A stretch of DNA of 64,000 bases from Staphylococcus sp. M0911 (GTDB lineage Bacteria; Bacillota; Bacilli; Staphylococcales; Staphylococcaceae). Both the position numbers and the translations under genes were made by a program. Below, piece after piece: positions 20,515 through 31,617 of this stretch (position 1 is the first letter of the stretch; each line of letters starts with the position of its first letter). The stretch lies in assembly GCF_003491325.1 (NCBI RefSeq), contig NZ_CP022881.1, forward strand, positions 1,426,001 through 1,490,000. Reading direction: 5' to 3'. The notes beneath the pieces were generated by a model. It was not told the DNA's origin and searched no databases. It saw only the letters and a program-made list of their open reading frames with translations.

Positions 20515-20543
20515 TAGTCATATCAATATAATTGCTATGTTTA

Positions 20544-21803
20544 TTACTTTTTAACTTTTCTACGAATACGGTCTAATGTAGTGAATAACCAATATTTAAC
20601 TTTGTTAATTGGCTTATAAAAATCTCCTATTAACTCTTCAATTTGAACATTAAATCCACGTTTAAAGCGATAAACACCATAGTCCTCACTATTTTCAGTA
20701 AAATCACCAGATAATCCATAGAAATTGTAACGATCATAACCATTATCGAAGCAATAATTAATCATGAACCAATGCATCATGTATGGTCCCATGTATTGAT
20801 TGAATTTTTCTGATGAACCACCTGAGAAGTAGTTGACTTCATAAGCATTTGCAAAGTAAACACCAGAAGCAAGATTCAATACTGGGCCATCAGTTTGACG
20901 GATTTCACTAGCTTGTAGCATTTCTTTTTTATCATGCTCAATTTGCTTGTCTAATTCACTTATTTTCTTCAATTGCTTATCACTTTTGTTTTCTTTAGCC
21001 ATCATTTGATCACGACGGTTTTCTTTATCATTTAATGAATGCTGTAATGACTCAATGTATTCATCTAAATCAATATATGCTAAAGGTACTAAGACCTTAT
21101 CACCGAAATGATCAATGAAATTATAGAAATATTGATCGGTTTTTGAAGCAAATCCTGTTCTTTCTTCAGTTTCACGATATAGTTCTAAGAAAAGATCAAA
21201 TTCATCCCTACTTAGAAATCTCACTTTCACTCCGTAGTTTATCGCTTTATTAATATTTCTTTTACGTTGACTATCGAATTCTTTCTTCAATGAAGCAGGT
21301 GTTTTGCCCTCTAAGTTTAAAACACCCATCCATCTTACTTGACTGAAGCTATCATAAGATGTTGTGAAACCATGATGTTCATAACCGTGAGATTTAAATA
21401 AATTAACAAGTGCATCGTTTTTCTCATGATTATCAAGTGGTTTAATATCTTTATCATAAATTTGATAAATCCAATATGGATCCATTTTGACATATAAACA
21501 TTGATGTTGATGTAAATATTTATCTAATTCTCTCAAATAAAAATCAACTAACCCTAAGTCAGAGTAATCCATGACTGGACCACGATTTGAGTAATACACA
21601 TAACTACCCATAGTTGGAATTTTTGAAAATAGACTTGCTGCAATGACCTTATTGTTTTCATCTTTAATACCTAATAATACAACCTGAAAACCATCCGTTT
21701 CACGAGTAGCTATATTTTCTTTTACCTGAAAATAATGACTTTCTAATGATGGATTTTGTACAAAGTTCTCAAATTCTTTAACTGTCAACTCTGTAAATTT
21801 CAT
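20544..21803 (-). CDS. femB: FemB aminoacyltransferase
   Basis: 419 residues, as in S. aureus FemB. FemX/A/B-type double acyltransferase domain ([40 protein letters not shown]) with the antiparallel coiled-coil arm at about 240-300 (long Lys/Glu-rich stretch). It adds glycines 4 and 5 of the pentaglycine bridge to lipid II from glycyl-tRNA, at the inner face of the membrane. It is second in the femA-femB operon, 42 bp after femA, with a clear ribosome binding site (GAAGGGAATT). Confidence 0.95.
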   Translation of the reverse strand: MKFTELTVKEFENFVQNPSLESHYFQVKENIATRETDGFQVVLLGIKDENNKVIAASLFSKIPTMGSYVYYSNRGPVMDYSDLGLVDFYLRELDKYLHQHQCLYVKMDPYWIYQIYDKDIKPLDNHEKNDALVNLFKSHGYEHHGFTTSYDSFSQVRWMGVLNLEGKTPASLKKEFDSQRKRNINKAINYGVKVRFLSRDEFDLFLELYRETEERTGFASKTDQYFYNFIDHFGDKVLVPLAYIDLDEYIESLQHSLNDKENRRDQMMAKENKSDKQLKKISELDKQIEHDKKEMLQASEIRQTDGPVLNLASGVYFANAYEVNYFSGGSSEKFNQYMGPYMMHWFMINYCFDNGYDRYNFYGLSGDFTENSEDYGVYRFKRGFNVQIEELIGDFYKPINKVKYWLFTTLDRIRRKVKK

Positions 21804-21845
21804 AATTAGATAATTCCCTTCCTAATAAAAATTTATTATTTATGC

Positions 21846-23102
21846 TTATTTTTTAAGTAATTTTTTTAATGTCGTATAAACAGTGTACATAGGTTTATTA
21901 ATTGGTTTAATGAAATCTCCTACATATTCTATAACATCAGCATTATACCCTTTTTTGAATTTAATTACGCCTGCGTCTTCTGCATCTTCTGAGAAATCTC
22001 CACTAATGCCATAGAAATTATAGCGATCAATACCATGGTCTAATGCATAATTAATCATCGTCCACTGCACTGCATAACTACCTGCAAAGTGGCGATATTT
22101 ATTTGAAGTACCACCTGCATAATAAACAACTTCAAATGGATTGATGAAGAAATAACCAGCAGAAATGGGTAATTCATTGCCATGTTCGGCTTGGAGTTGT
22201 TGTGCTTCATCTATTTTTTGTTGATTAGCTGCTAATTGTTGTTCTAGATTCGCTTTCTTATTATGTGATTTCTTATTTTCAGGACGCTTTTCAATATCTT
22301 TCAGCGCTTTGTTTAAATCTTTAGTTAACGTTTCTTTTTCATTGTTTAGTTCTTCAAGATATTCATCAAAATTAATATATGCTAAAGGCACTAAGACACG
22401 ATCCTTAAAGTGCTTATATCGATCATAATAATAACTATCATCTCTATCTAAGAATTCTTTTGACTCTGAAGTATCTTCCATGAATGATCTAAAAATAGGT
22501 AACTCATCTTCTGATAAGAATTTAACTTTCACACCATTTTTTTGTACTTTTTTAGTATTACGTTTACGTAAATTATCCATATCGTTTAAAACATCTTTGG
22601 CCGTTTTATCTTTTAGATTCAATACTAAATGGTATCTTACTTGTAGTATTGGATCGAAACCATTGTGGAAACCTTCATGTTTAAAACCTAATGTTGACAA
22701 TTTATCAAATATCCAATCATTTCCAGCATTTTCAGTAATCTCTCCATCATGATTGCGATATTGATATGGAAGATATGGATCGACTCTTAAATATAAACAA
22801 TGATGTTTTTTTACATATTTACTTAATTCATTAAAGAAGAAATGAACTAATTCTTTGTTATCATAATCAATGACTGGTCCTCTATTAGTATAGAAATATT
22901 TAAAAAATTTCATCACTGGTACTGCAGTTAATAAGCAAGCTGCAATCACTTCATTGTCGTTATTTTTAATTCCAACAAGATGTGACTCTGTCCCTTCAGC
23001 TAGTTTTAATTCATAGTTACCTACCATTTGCGTAAAATGAGTATATGGCATTTGGTCTGTAAAATCGCCAAATTCTTTAGCGGTTAAGTTTGTAAACTTC
23101 AT
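21846..23102 (-). CDS. femA: FemA aminoacyltransferase
   Basis: 418 residues starting MKFTNLTAKEFGDFTDQM; ATG 23102 has TAGGAG 8 nt upstream, whereas the in-frame ATG two codons earlier is too close. Conserved FemA blocks include FYTNRGPVIDYDNKELVHFF, NLRKRNTKKVQKNGVKV and the coiled-coil arm (about 245-305). It adds glycines 2 and 3 of the interpeptide bridge and is needed for full methicillin resistance where mecA is present. It resembles but is not identical to S. aureus FemA as I know it, so another Staphylococcus species is likely. Confidence 0.96.
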   Translation of the reverse strand: MKFTNLTAKEFGDFTDQMPYTHFTQMVGNYELKLAEGTESHLVGIKNNDNEVIAACLLTAVPVMKFFKYFYTNRGPVIDYDNKELVHFFFNELSKYVKKHHCLYLRVDPYLPYQYRNHDGEITENAGNDWIFDKLSTLGFKHEGFHNGFDPILQVRYHLVLNLKDKTAKDVLNDMDNLRKRNTKKVQKNGVKVKFLSEDELPIFRSFMEDTSESKEFLDRDDSYYYDRYKHFKDRVLVPLAYINFDEYLEELNNEKETLTKDLNKALKDIEKRPENKKSHNKKANLEQQLAANQQKIDEAQQLQAEHGNELPISAGYFFINPFEVVYYAGGTSNKYRHFAGSYAVQWTMINYALDHGIDRYNFYGISGDFSEDAEDAGVIKFKKGYNADVIEYVGDFIKPINKPMYTVYTTLKKLLKK

Positions 23103-23544
23103 AATCATAACTCCTATTGTATTTATCTCTATTTTTTCTCTCTATTTAAGAATTCGAATTGAGTTCATACCATGCTTAATTCAAGCGTTGTTACTATTTA
23201 TCGTTATTATTTACACTAACACTGTGCGTAACAACATTGATATTATCAAACTAATTGTAACAATCTAAGTTGTTTTTTATTTTTCATGACTCTAATTAGT
23301 TAAATGCAATGACTCATCAAATACTTAGTCATACAACTTAAATTGAATATACGTAATAATAGTATGAGTCGAACTTTTATCAACTCATACTATTATCGTA
23401 TTATCACCTATTATTTTAATGCATTTGCAAATCTAATGCCAATGACTTCCCTTATAACAACACAAATTTATACTAATCAAGTATAATCAATGTCAAATCG
23501 TGTAATAATTTACATATATCCTTTCCAATTACATTCTATTTAAA
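23103..23544. other. Intergenic region between femA and trpA
   Basis: About 440 AT-rich bp. It contains the femA leader, a 6-1-6 palindrome TTGATATTATCAA (23237-23249), the inverted repeat at 23356-23396 and otherwise nothing that I can assign. Confidence 0.6.
23356..23396 (-). terminator. 14-bp inverted repeat downstream of trpA
   Basis: ATAATAGTATGAGT and ACTCATACTATTAT form a perfect 14-bp stem with a 13-nt loop, about 150 bp after the trpA stop. There is no clean T-run on the minus strand, so it may be the trp terminator or a 3'-end stabiliser. Confidence 0.55.
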
Positions 23545-24279
23545 TTAATTTATCTGATTTAATGCATCTCGTATTGATTTAAGATAGCTGATATTTTCTT
23601 CTGTAGTATCATTAGCAAATCGTTTAACGATTTCACTACCAATGACCACGCCATCTGCTATTTGTGAAATATCTTTCACATGTTGCACATTTCTAATACC
23701 AAACCCAGCTACGACTGGTACTTTTGCAAATGTCTTAATTGTGTCTAATTTAGACTTTAATTCTGGGTGGAATGTGCCATCCTTACCTGTAGTCGCATTC
23801 ATCGTTACGGTATAAATAAAACCTTCTGCATTTTTGGCAATCAATTTCATTCGCTCTTCAGATGTTGTCATTGCAATGAGTGATATTAATTTCACATTAT
23901 ATTTATGAGCTTGTTCTTTTAATTGTTGTCCAAGTTCAAAAGGTAAATCAGGAATAATAAGACCATACACACCTGCACGTTCACATGCTTTAAAAAATAA
24001 TGTTTCTCCATAATGGCATACAATATTGTAATATGTCATTAATACATACGGACAGTCGATGTCATTTTGATGCAATTCAAGTTCCTTAAAGATATAATCA
24101 ATGTTAATACCTTCTTCAATCGCTTTTCCCCCTGCTTCCATGATTGTAGGACCATCTGCAACTGGATCTGAAAATGGCACACCTACTTCAATCATATCTG
24201 CACCATTTTGACAAAGTAATGTCATATTCTCTATCAATTGATGGTTTGCCATAATATAAGGTATAAATAATTTATTCAT
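23545..24279 (-). CDS. trpA: Tryptophan synthase alpha chain
   Basis: 244 residues from ATG 24279 (GAGGTGA upstream); the frame is open further, but those codons lie inside trpB. The TIM-barrel motif [16 protein letters not shown] carries the catalytic Glu, and AGFGIRN the phosphate site. It splits indole-3-glycerol phosphate to indole for TrpB. Its start overlaps the trpB stop by 8 bp. Last gene of trpEGDCFBA. Confidence 0.95.
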   Translation of the reverse strand: MNKLFIPYIMANHQLIENMTLLCQNGADMIEVGVPFSDPVADGPTIMEAGGKAIEEGINIDYIFKELELHQNDIDCPYVLMTYYNIVCHYGETLFFKACERAGVYGLIIPDLPFELGQQLKEQAHKYNVKLISLIAMTTSEERMKLIAKNAEGFIYTVTMNATTGKDGTFHPELKSKLDTIKTFAKVPVVAGFGIRNVQHVKDISQIADGVVIGSEIVKRFANDTTEENISYLKSIRDALNQIN

Positions 24280-25486
24280 TGACTTCACCTCTTTGTTGTG
24301 TATATTGACGTATCGTTTCCATATCTTTATCACCACGACCAGAAACGGTAACGACTATAATTTTATCCTTATTCATAGTAGGTGCTAATCGCTCTACGTA
24401 GCTTAATGCATGTGCACTTTCAATAGCAGGAATAATGCCTTCAGCTTTAGTAAATCGAATTAATGCTTCCATCGCCTGTTCATCACTTGCATCTGTATAA
24501 GTGACGCGTCCAATATCATGATAATAAGAATGTTCTGGTCCTATTCCAGGATAATCTAAACCAGCTGAAATGGAGTGTGCCAATTGAACTTGACCATGTT
24601 CATCTTGTATTAAATACATTTTAGCACCATGTAACACACCTGGACTTCCTTTACCTATAGCTAATGCATGTTTATCAGTAAGTTTACCTTTACCAGCTGC
24701 TTCAACACCATATAATTTCACATCATCTTGGATAAAAGGATAAAACGTTCCAATTGCATTTGAACCCCCACCAATACAAGCAACAACCGCATCAGGTAAA
24801 CGTTGTTCTTTATTCAATATTTGTGTTTTAATCTCTTTACCTATCACACTTTGAAAATCTCTAACAATAGTTGGGAAAGGGTCAGGTCCAAGAGCGGAAC
24901 CTAAAAGATAGTGTGTATCTTCAACATGACTAACCCAATATTGTAGTGCTTTATTTACAGCATCTGACAAAGTACCTTGACCTTCCTCGACAGAAACTAC
25001 TTTAGCGCCGAGTAGTTCCATTCTAAAAACATTTAATTGTTGTCTTTGGATATCCTCTTTACCCATAAAAACAATTAAGTCCATATCAAATAATGCTGCA
25101 ACTGTTGCACTTGCTACACCATGTTGTCCTGCCCCAGTTTCTGCTACTAATTTACGTTTTCCCATACGTTTAGCCAATAACGCTTGTCCTAATGCATTAT
25201 TAATTTTATGAGCTCCTGTATGGTTTAAGTCTTCTCTTTTTAAATATATTTTTGCGCCACCTAAAGATTCTGAATATGCTTTAGCATAAGTTAAAGGTGT
25301 TTCTCTACCTACGTATTCTTTTAAATAATACTGTAATTCATCTTGAAAAGTCGGATCATTTTTTGCCTTTTTATACGCTTGTTTTAATTCTATGATTGCT
25401 GGCATTAATGTTTCAGGGACATATTGGCCTCCATAAGACCCAAAAAATCCTAAGTCATCTGCGTCTGTTTGAATATGTGTATTCAT
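24272..25486 (-). CDS. trpB: Tryptophan synthase beta chain
   Basis: 404 residues. The PLP lysine is Lys94 in [15 protein letters not shown], and [10 protein letters not shown] is the PLP-phosphate loop. It condenses indole with serine. The ATG has GAAAGGAG about 8 nt upstream, 3 bp after the trpF stop. Length and motifs are normal. Confidence 0.96.
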   Translation of the reverse strand: MNTHIQTDADDLGFFGSYGGQYVPETLMPAIIELKQAYKKAKNDPTFQDELQYYLKEYVGRETPLTYAKAYSESLGGAKIYLKREDLNHTGAHKINNALGQALLAKRMGKRKLVAETGAGQHGVASATVAALFDMDLIVFMGKEDIQRQQLNVFRMELLGAKVVSVEEGQGTLSDAVNKALQYWVSHVEDTHYLLGSALGPDPFPTIVRDFQSVIGKEIKTQILNKEQRLPDAVVACIGGGSNAIGTFYPFIQDDVKLYGVEAAGKGKLTDKHALAIGKGSPGVLHGAKMYLIQDEHGQVQLAHSISAGLDYPGIGPEHSYYHDIGRVTYTDASDEQAMEALIRFTKAEGIIPAIESAHALSYVERLAPTMNKDKIIVVTVSGRGDKDMETIRQYTQQRGEVNE

Positions 25487-25489
25487 TGT

Positions 25490-26110
25490 TTATTCTCCTT
25501 TCACAATGTTAACGATTTTTTTCATTTTTTTGACATCTTTATGATGCTTGATTTCAATGCCAGAGGCTACATCATAGCCACTGTGTTGCAATGATAAATG
25601 TTGAATATGTTTGATATGTTGATCAGTTAATCCTCCTGCAATTAAAAATGATATACCTTTGATATTATCTAATAGATGCCAATCATAGATTTGCCCCGTA
25701 CCTCCAAATTGGTCTGAAGGAGTATCAATAATAAAAAAGTCTACAGCTTCTTTGTAATAAACTATTTGATCTTGCAACTTTTGATGTGCAGGCAATGCTT
25801 TAATAACTTTAATATGGGGATATTGTGATTTTGTCCATTTCATGATTTCTATCGGTTCATTGCCATGAAATTGAATTGTGTTGATATTTGTATGTGTCAC
25901 AAGATTTTGAATTTGTGTTTGATCTGGATTGACTAATACTACTACACGGTCAATATAACTAGGTACGAGTGTGGTTAATTGCTGAATTTGATTCATGTCG
26001 CAATGGCGACGGCTATTTGGAAAATGAATAAACCCAATCGCATCTATAGGCAATTCAATCGCTTTAAGTACATCTTCTTTACTTTTAAAACCACAAAATT
26101 TTAAATACAT
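25490..26110 (-). CDS. trpF: Phosphoribosylanthranilate isomerase
   Basis: 206 residues from ATG 26110 (AAAGGTGA upstream, inside the trpC end). CGFKS near the N-terminus holds the usual catalytic cysteine position, and [17 protein letters not shown] and LIAGGLT are the conserved barrel loops. It overlaps trpC by 10 bp. Confidence 0.93.
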   Translation of the reverse strand: MYLKFCGFKSKEDVLKAIELPIDAIGFIHFPNSRRHCDMNQIQQLTTLVPSYIDRVVVLVNPDQTQIQNLVTHTNINTIQFHGNEPIEIMKWTKSQYPHIKVIKALPAHQKLQDQIVYYKEAVDFFIIDTPSDQFGGTGQIYDWHLLDNIKGISFLIAGGLTDQHIKHIQHLSLQHSGYDVASGIEIKHHKDVKKMKKIVNIVKGE

Positions 26111-26901
26111 GATTTCACCTTTTTCAACTTTAATTGTGGTAAAAATTGACTTAAATCGTCGCATTTCATTAATGCTTCACCAATAAGTAACCCATCGATA
26201 CCGGAGTGAACAATTTTCTCTACATCTGATTGATTGTGAATACCACTTTCAGAAATATAGTGAAAGTCATCTTTTTTATGTGCTAATATCTGATTTGTGT
26301 GGGCTACATCTGTCACAAATCGCTTTAAGTCTCTATTATTAACACCTATGATTTCTGGTTTAAGCTCGTAAGCTCTTTGCAGTTCTTGACTATCATGAAC
26401 TTCTACTAATACTTCTAAATCTAATTGACAGGCATAGTGATATAAACGATGGAGTTGTTCATCCGTTAAAATATTAACAATGAGTAGAATGATTGATGCA
26501 CCTGCTGCTTTAGCTACATCAATTTGAATTTCATCTATCACAAAATCCTTACATAATACGGGTAATGACGTTTGTTTAGATAGTTGTTGTAATCGTTCGA
26601 AACTGCCACCAAAATAACGTTCATCCGTTAAGATAGAAATGGCATTGGCTCCATAAGTTTCATAATCTTTAATTTGTTGTGTCAAATTACGTTCAGGTAA
26701 TTGCTTTACAGTTGGACTTTTCGATTTAATTTCTGCAATAATAGATAATTCTTTGTCATTTACTAAACTCGATTTCAAGGTGTTCTTTTTAGATGGTTGA
26801 TTACATTGAGTATCTTTATTTATAGTTTTAAGTTTTTCATGATAATAATGACTAGATAATAATTCTTTTTTATATAATACAATTTCGTCTAATATTGTCA
26901 T
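26101..26901 (-). CDS. trpC: Indole-3-glycerol phosphate synthase
   Basis: 266 residues. [27 protein letters not shown] and SESGIH are the standard TrpC motifs, including the catalytic Lys in the first two. Its ATG abuts the trpD stop, and its binding site GGAG lies within trpD. It is a separate protein, not fused to trpF as in enteric bacteria. Confidence 0.95.
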   Translation of the reverse strand: MTILDEIVLYKKELLSSHYYHEKLKTINKDTQCNQPSKKNTLKSSLVNDKELSIIAEIKSKSPTVKQLPERNLTQQIKDYETYGANAISILTDERYFGGSFERLQQLSKQTSLPVLCKDFVIDEIQIDVAKAAGASIILLIVNILTDEQLHRLYHYACQLDLEVLVEVHDSQELQRAYELKPEIIGVNNRDLKRFVTDVAHTNQILAHKKDDFHYISESGIHNQSDVEKIVHSGIDGLLIGEALMKCDDLSQFLPQLKLKKVKSCI

Positions 26902-27900
26902 TTAATTCTCCACCATTCTTAAATATTGTTTCATAGCTGTTCCATCATCTATGAGTTGTTGTGCAAGTTGAACACCTGTTGCAATATCATTCACCTTTTC
27001 TGATACGTATAAAGCTATGCCCGCATTGAGCACCACTACATCTCTCTTACTCGAATGATCTTGGCCGTTTAAAATATTTACCGCAATGGCTTTGTTTTCT
27101 TCTGGTGTGCCACCTTTTAATGTGTCGTTAGCTGCGTTTTTTAAGCCAAAGTCTTTAGCATTAATCGTATAATGTTGAATATCTTGGCCAGCATTGACTT
27201 CATATATTAAATTGTCACCAGATAAACTTGCTTCATCCATACCACCAGCACCATGTATTACGACTGCTTTTTTACGTCCTAAATCTTTTACAGTTTGTGC
27301 CACATTTGCCAATTGAAATCGATCATAGATACCCATAGTTTGATATGTTAGTTTGAACGGGTTAATTAAAGGTCCCACAAGATTAAATATGGTTGGTTTA
27401 GTTATCATTTTTCTAATAGGTTGAATATATTTCATAATTGGATAAGATTCTGTCGCACTTACAAATGCTAAATGGTATCGATTTAATTGTTGGGTCACAT
27501 CTTTAACTGGTGTGGTTTTAATATTTAATTGGTCTAGCAAATCTGTACTACCGGAATTTGAAGTGATACTTTTATTTCCGTGTTTAATGATTGATGAACC
27601 CGCACTAGCTACGACAAATGAAGCGGTCGTTGATATATTAAAACTTCCCGAACGATCACCACCAGTTCCACAAATACACATCGAGCCTTCATAAACAGGT
27701 TGTTCTTTATACATCGTTTTGATTAAACTTTGAGCTAAAAATGTTAATTCAGTTTGTTGCATTTCTTTTTCTGTATATGATTTCAAAGCCTCATATTTGA
27801 TTTGATTTTCGATTTGAGGATTAATCATTAAATCGATAAACGCCTTCATATCTTGTTGGTTTAAATGTTGTTGCTGTTCTAATTGTTGTAAAATTCCCAT
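26902..27900 (-). CDS. trpD: Anthranilate phosphoribosyltransferase
   Basis: 332 residues. [20 protein letters not shown] (PRPP-binding glycine-rich motif) and [13 protein letters not shown] are clear. It joins anthranilate to PRPP. Its ATG directly abuts the trpG stop codon, showing tight coupling. Confidence 0.95.
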   Translation of the reverse strand: MGILQQLEQQQHLNQQDMKAFIDLMINPQIENQIKYEALKSYTEKEMQQTELTFLAQSLIKTMYKEQPVYEGSMCICGTGGDRSGSFNISTTASFVVASAGSSIIKHGNKSITSNSGSTDLLDQLNIKTTPVKDVTQQLNRYHLAFVSATESYPIMKYIQPIRKMITKPTIFNLVGPLINPFKLTYQTMGIYDRFQLANVAQTVKDLGRKKAVVIHGAGGMDEASLSGDNLIYEVNAGQDIQHYTINAKDFGLKNAANDTLKGGTPEENKAIAVNILNGQDHSSKRDVVVLNAGIALYVSEKVNDIATGVQLAQQLIDDGTAMKQYLRMVEN

Positions 27901-28476
27901 CTAATCATCCTTTACTACTAAGTTAATAAAATTCTTAATTACATCTTCTCCATACTCCGTCGCGAATGACTCTGGATGATATTGAATACCAAAATGTAAA
28001 TGATTGATATGTTCAAATGATTGTATGCAATCAGATGTCTCTCCTGTCACGACTAAAGTGTCTGGAAATTGCTTCCTATCACTGACGAGCGAATGATATC
28101 TCATGATATTAAATGTACTTGGTAAATTGGTATATAGTATGGAGGGCTTTTGAAGAATGACTTGATCTACCTTACCGTGCATGACGGATTTACCTTGTAT
28201 CACTCGACCTCCGTAATAACATGTGAGTGCTTGAGCACCCAAACATACGCCTAAAATCGTCTTATCTTTATATTGATGAATAATTTTAAGTAATAAATCA
28301 TTGTCTAAAGGATGTCCTGGCCCTGGTGAAATAATGACACCTTCTACATCTTGATGTATAACTTGCTCATCATCTGGATATAATACTTTGACTTTATTTT
28401 GATTCGATATACATTGGGCTACTATATCTACTAAGTTATAGGTGAATGAATCATAGTTATCTACGATTAATATCAT
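27901..28476 (-). CDS. trpG: Anthranilate synthase glutamine amidotransferase
   Basis: 191 residues, class I glutamine amidotransferase: oxyanion segment PGPGHP, nucleophile Cys78 in GVCLGAQAL, and His in QYHPESF. The usual GVCLGHQ is GVCLGAQ here; the His of that motif is conserved but not catalytic. It supplies ammonia to TrpE. It overlaps the trpE stop by ATGA. Confidence 0.93.
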   Translation of the reverse strand: MILIVDNYDSFTYNLVDIVAQCISNQNKVKVLYPDDEQVIHQDVEGVIISPGPGHPLDNDLLLKIIHQYKDKTILGVCLGAQALTCYYGGRVIQGKSVMHGKVDQVILQKPSILYTNLPSTFNIMRYHSLVSDRKQFPDTLVVTGETSDCIQSFEHINHLHFGIQYHPESFATEYGEDVIKNFINLVVKDD

Positions 28477-29879
28477 GGCGACACCTCCAATAAACTTTTA
28501 GCTTTTAGTTTAGTTTCTTCTAATTCCTTATATGGCTCTGAATCATACACAACACCACAGCCAGCTTCTACATTGATATATGTCTCATCTACCATCATCG
28601 TTCTTATAGCTAATGCTAAATCTAAGTTATGATTACAGTTTATATAACCAATACCACCGCTATAAACGCCTCGCTTATGTGGCATAACTTCATATATTCT
28701 TTGAATAGCTCTTAATTTAGGTGCACCAGATACAGTTCCTGTAGGTAATAGACTTGCGATTACAGACATAGGTGAAATATTATTCTTAATTTCGCCTGTT
28801 ACTTCACTTACAATGTGCATGACATGTTCATATTTTTCGATTTCCATTAATTTCTTGATATGTGATGTGCCCGTTTTACAGATTCGATGAATATCATTTC
28901 TACCTAAGTCAACGAGCATACTATGCTCACTTTTTTCTTTTTCATCGTTAATGAGTAGATGCGCATTGTTTTGATCTTCCTCTGGTGTTCGTCCTCTTCG
29001 TATTGTTCCAGCAATAGGGTTTGTGACAACTGTTCCATTTTGAACTTTGACAAAGCTTTCAGGTGAACTGCCAATGATTATTGGTTTCTCCATATTGATG
29101 TAATACATATATGGACTCGGATTTTGCCTTTTGAGATTTTGATATAACTGGAACGATAATGCTTGTAATTGATTATTAAAGTGATGTTTGTATCGATAAA
29201 TACGTGATGGAACAACTTGGAACATATCCCCTTCTGTTATTTTCTTTTTAAAATCACTCACTATATTCATAAAATGTTGTTCACTCACGTTTGCTTCGAT
29301 TTGTTTATCTTGAACTTGAAATGAAACTTTGGGTTGATATACTTGGATTGCTTTAAGATCCTCAATACGTTCTTTGACTCGTTGTATTAATACGTCTTGT
29401 TTAACTTGAGAAAATAAATTTGTACTAATGATGTAAAGTTCATCCTTGTAGTGATCAAATACATAAACATCTTCAATCATATAGAATTTGACGTCATGTT
29501 GAGGATGATCTTCTAACTCAATTTGCTTTAATATTGGAAATTCATGTCTTACTAAATCAAAGCTACAAGTGCCAATAAAACCTGAAATAAAAGGTAATTC
29601 TTGTAGTGTTTGATCTTCAATGTCAGCATAATAACTATTCACAAATTCCTTTAAGTATTGATAAGGCTTTTCTGTTTTAGTTTCTTTCTTTTGTTGAGTA
29701 ATAATTTGGAGTTGTTTATTGTCTAATGTGACTTTGCCATAACTATCAAAAACGACAATAGAATATCGCCCTTTTAGTTTTTCTTGGCTCGTGCTTTCTA
29801 ATATGATTTTGTTGTGCTTAAGTTGAGCTAATGTTTCTGGTGTAATATTGGCCTGTAACTTTTCATAATATAGTTCCAA
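28473..29879 (-). CDS. trpE: Anthranilate synthase component I
   Basis: 468 residues. The chorismate-binding half holds PIAGTIRRGRTPEEDQ, LLPTGTVSGAPKLRAIQ and RGVYSGGIGYI. The start is TTG at 29879, 9 nt after GGAG; there is no suitable ATG. It makes anthranilate from chorismate with TrpG. It is the first gene behind two tandem Trp T-boxes, which give transcription control by uncharged tRNA-Trp. Confidence 0.94.
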   Translation of the reverse strand: MELYYEKLQANITPETLAQLKHNKIILESTSQEKLKGRYSIVVFDSYGKVTLDNKQLQIITQQKKETKTEKPYQYLKEFVNSYYADIEDQTLQELPFISGFIGTCSFDLVRHEFPILKQIELEDHPQHDVKFYMIEDVYVFDHYKDELYIISTNLFSQVKQDVLIQRVKERIEDLKAIQVYQPKVSFQVQDKQIEANVSEQHFMNIVSDFKKKITEGDMFQVVPSRIYRYKHHFNNQLQALSFQLYQNLKRQNPSPYMYYINMEKPIIIGSSPESFVKVQNGTVVTNPIAGTIRRGRTPEEDQNNAHLLINDEKEKSEHSMLVDLGRNDIHRICKTGTSHIKKLMEIEKYEHVMHIVSEVTGEIKNNISPMSVIASLLPTGTVSGAPKLRAIQRIYEVMPHKRGVYSGGIGYINCNHNLDLALAIRTMMVDETYINVEAGCGVVYDSEPYKELEETKLKAKSLLEVSP

Positions 29880-29994
29880 TTCAATTCACTCCTTTATTAT
29901 TTCAGTTTGCTTAAACTTTATTGAAAGTGATTTTTGGTTTGTTAGGTATACTTAATTTTTAAAGTTTAAAGTAATGCTTCGATTGTTAAATATA

Positions 29995-30195
29995 AAAAAT
30001 CAGCCTCCTATAAAAGGACGCTGACGCGTGGTACCACCTTAATTAACGCAATATTCTTAATATTCGGAATATTGTACGTTCACTCTTTGTTAATATTTAG
30101 TTGTTATGGTACAAAACCCAATTTCATTTATAGTGGTGTTAGTTCTCATCACCCACTAACTTTCTGACACTACCTTACTATAAACTACTACATTT
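29995..30195 (-). promoter_or_regulatory. T-box riboswitch 2 (trpE-proximal), tryptophan
   Basis: On the minus strand: stem I with AGAAAGTTAGTGGGTGATGA, then the specifier region GAAATTGGGTTTTG with TGG (Trp) in place, then the T-box core AAGGTGGTACCACGCG (30035-30050), then the terminator TCAGCGTCC/GGAGGCTGA with a T-run (29995-30024). This is a complete second element between the first T-box and trpE. Confidence 0.9.
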
Positions 30196-30204
30196 TGTAC
30201 GAAA

Positions 30205-30429
30205 TAAAAGCACCACGATACGCGTAAAATCAATAAGGACGCGTTACCGTGGTGCCACCTTAGTTAACAAATATTTCTTGTTCACTTTAATGCTATTTAA
30301 TTTTATATTCGAAAGCCCAATTCACTAAATATGATGTGCTAATTTTCATTACCCATTAGCTTTCTATTTGCTACAGTTCATATTCGCTACTTTATCTTTC
30401 GAATTGTTTAACAATTCTAATTATTTAGT
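30205..30429 (-). promoter_or_regulatory. T-box riboswitch 1 (distal), tryptophan
   Basis: On the minus strand: stem I with AGAAAGCTAATGGGTAATGA, specifier region GTGAATTGGGCTTTCG carrying TGG (Trp), T-box core AAGGTGGCACCACGG near 30249-30263, and a terminator GCACCACG-ACGCGT / ACGCGT-CGTGGTGC (30210-30255) with TTTTATTT. Two full T-boxes in series need uncharged tRNA-Trp at both before trpE is read. Confidence 0.92.
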
Positions 30430-30458
30430 ATAATACATCCCTTAAATATTTTTGTCAA
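30430..30458 (-). promoter_or_regulatory. Promoter of the trp operon
   Basis: On the minus strand TTGACA (30453-30458, perfect) and TATTAT (30430-30435) are spaced by exactly 17 bp, just upstream of T-box 1 and 15 bp past the stop of the M42 peptidase gene. Confidence 0.9.
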
Positions 30459-30472
30459 CGCTAAATCTTATT

Positions 30473-31507
30473 TTATTTGTTAATCGGAGACATACAATAC
30501 GCATATAATAAATTTTGAGTTGCTTCAATTGATTCAATATGCGTTCTTTCTAAAGCATGCGAGGACTCTATGCCTGCTCCAAATAAACCATGTCTTATAT
30601 CAGCTCCTGCTCTTAGTGCTGTAGTAGCATCAGAGGTATAATATGGGTATATATCCACTTTATATGGAATACCATTCATTTTACATAGTTGCACAAGTTG
30701 TGAACGAAGCCCTTTATGGTAAGGTCCAGAACTATCTTTTGCACAGATAGATACGGTATATTCATCTGAAGATTGACCATCACCTAATGCACCCATGTCC
30801 AATGCGATAAAATCTACAATATTTTCTGATAATGAAGCATTTGCGCCATAGCCAATCTCTTCATTATTTGAAATATAAAATTGAGTTGTGTGTGGTAGCC
30901 TAATATTTTCTTCTTTAATTTTTTTCAATAATTCTATAATCATTGCTACGCTTGCTTTATCATCTAAGTGACGTGACTTAATAAATCCAGATTGAGTAAT
31001 TTCAGTTCTTGGATCAAAGCTGACAAAGTCCCCTACATCTATGCCTAAGTCTTTCGTATCTTGAATTGAGTTTGTTTTTTCATCAATTCGAATTTCCATA
31101 TGTTCTATATCTCTAGGTACTTTATGATTATTTTTATATACATGCACACTTGTTTCATGTAAACATATCGTTCCCGTATATATGTCGCCTGCCTCTGTTT
31201 GAATTTCACAGTATTCACCTTCAATCGCATTAAAGTGAAATCCTCCTATTAAATCAATTGCCAAACGTCCATCTTCTTTAATTTCTTTTACCATTGCACC
31301 TAACGTATCAACATGTGCTGTAATACATCGTTGCTGCTCTTGATTATCTCCCTCAACATTAATAATCAAAGCACCTTTATTCGTCAACTCTGTAGAATAT
31401 CCTATTTCTTCTACTGTCTGCTTCACATATTGTATTGCTTTTTCAGCATTCCCAGATGGACTATTAATCTCTGTTAAAGTTTTGATTGTTTGTAGAATAT
31501 CGCTCAT
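30473..31507 (-). CDS. M42 family metallopeptidase (glutamyl/deblocking aminopeptidase type)
   Basis: 344 residues. Metal ligands are visible in TAHVDTLGAMV (His, Asp), HLDDKASVAM (Asp), NEEIGYGA (catalytic Glu-Glu), IALDMGALGD (Asp) and the C-terminal SSHALERTHI (His). The enzyme removes N-terminal residues from peptides in the cytoplasm. ATG has AAAGGGGATAAC upstream. No terminator separates it from the trp promoter, so its transcript runs into the T-box leader. Confidence 0.9.
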   Translation of the reverse strand: MSDILQTIKTLTEINSPSGNAEKAIQYVKQTVEEIGYSTELTNKGALIINVEGDNQEQQRCITAHVDTLGAMVKEIKEDGRLAIDLIGGFHFNAIEGEYCEIQTEAGDIYTGTICLHETSVHVYKNNHKVPRDIEHMEIRIDEKTNSIQDTKDLGIDVGDFVSFDPRTEITQSGFIKSRHLDDKASVAMIIELLKKIKEENIRLPHTTQFYISNNEEIGYGANASLSENIVDFIALDMGALGDGQSSDEYTVSICAKDSSGPYHKGLRSQLVQLCKMNGIPYKVDIYPYYTSDATTALRAGADIRHGLFGAGIESSHALERTHIESIEATQNLLYAYCMSPINK

Positions 31508-31617
31508 TGTTATCCCCTTTCACATTTCTATGTTATTTAACTTTAGTTTAGACTATTTATTTGTTATATACTAATCATATTCTTATTGATTCCATAAACT
31601 TACTCATTTACAATATT

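Noticed and set aside
23237-23249. TTGATATTATCAA as a Fur box for femA
   Set aside because: It matches only the outer bases of the Fur pattern, lacks the GATAAT core, and femA is not known to be iron-controlled.
24280-24336. Longer trpA N-terminus
   Set aside because: It lies wholly within trpB, and GAGGTGA points to ATG 24279.
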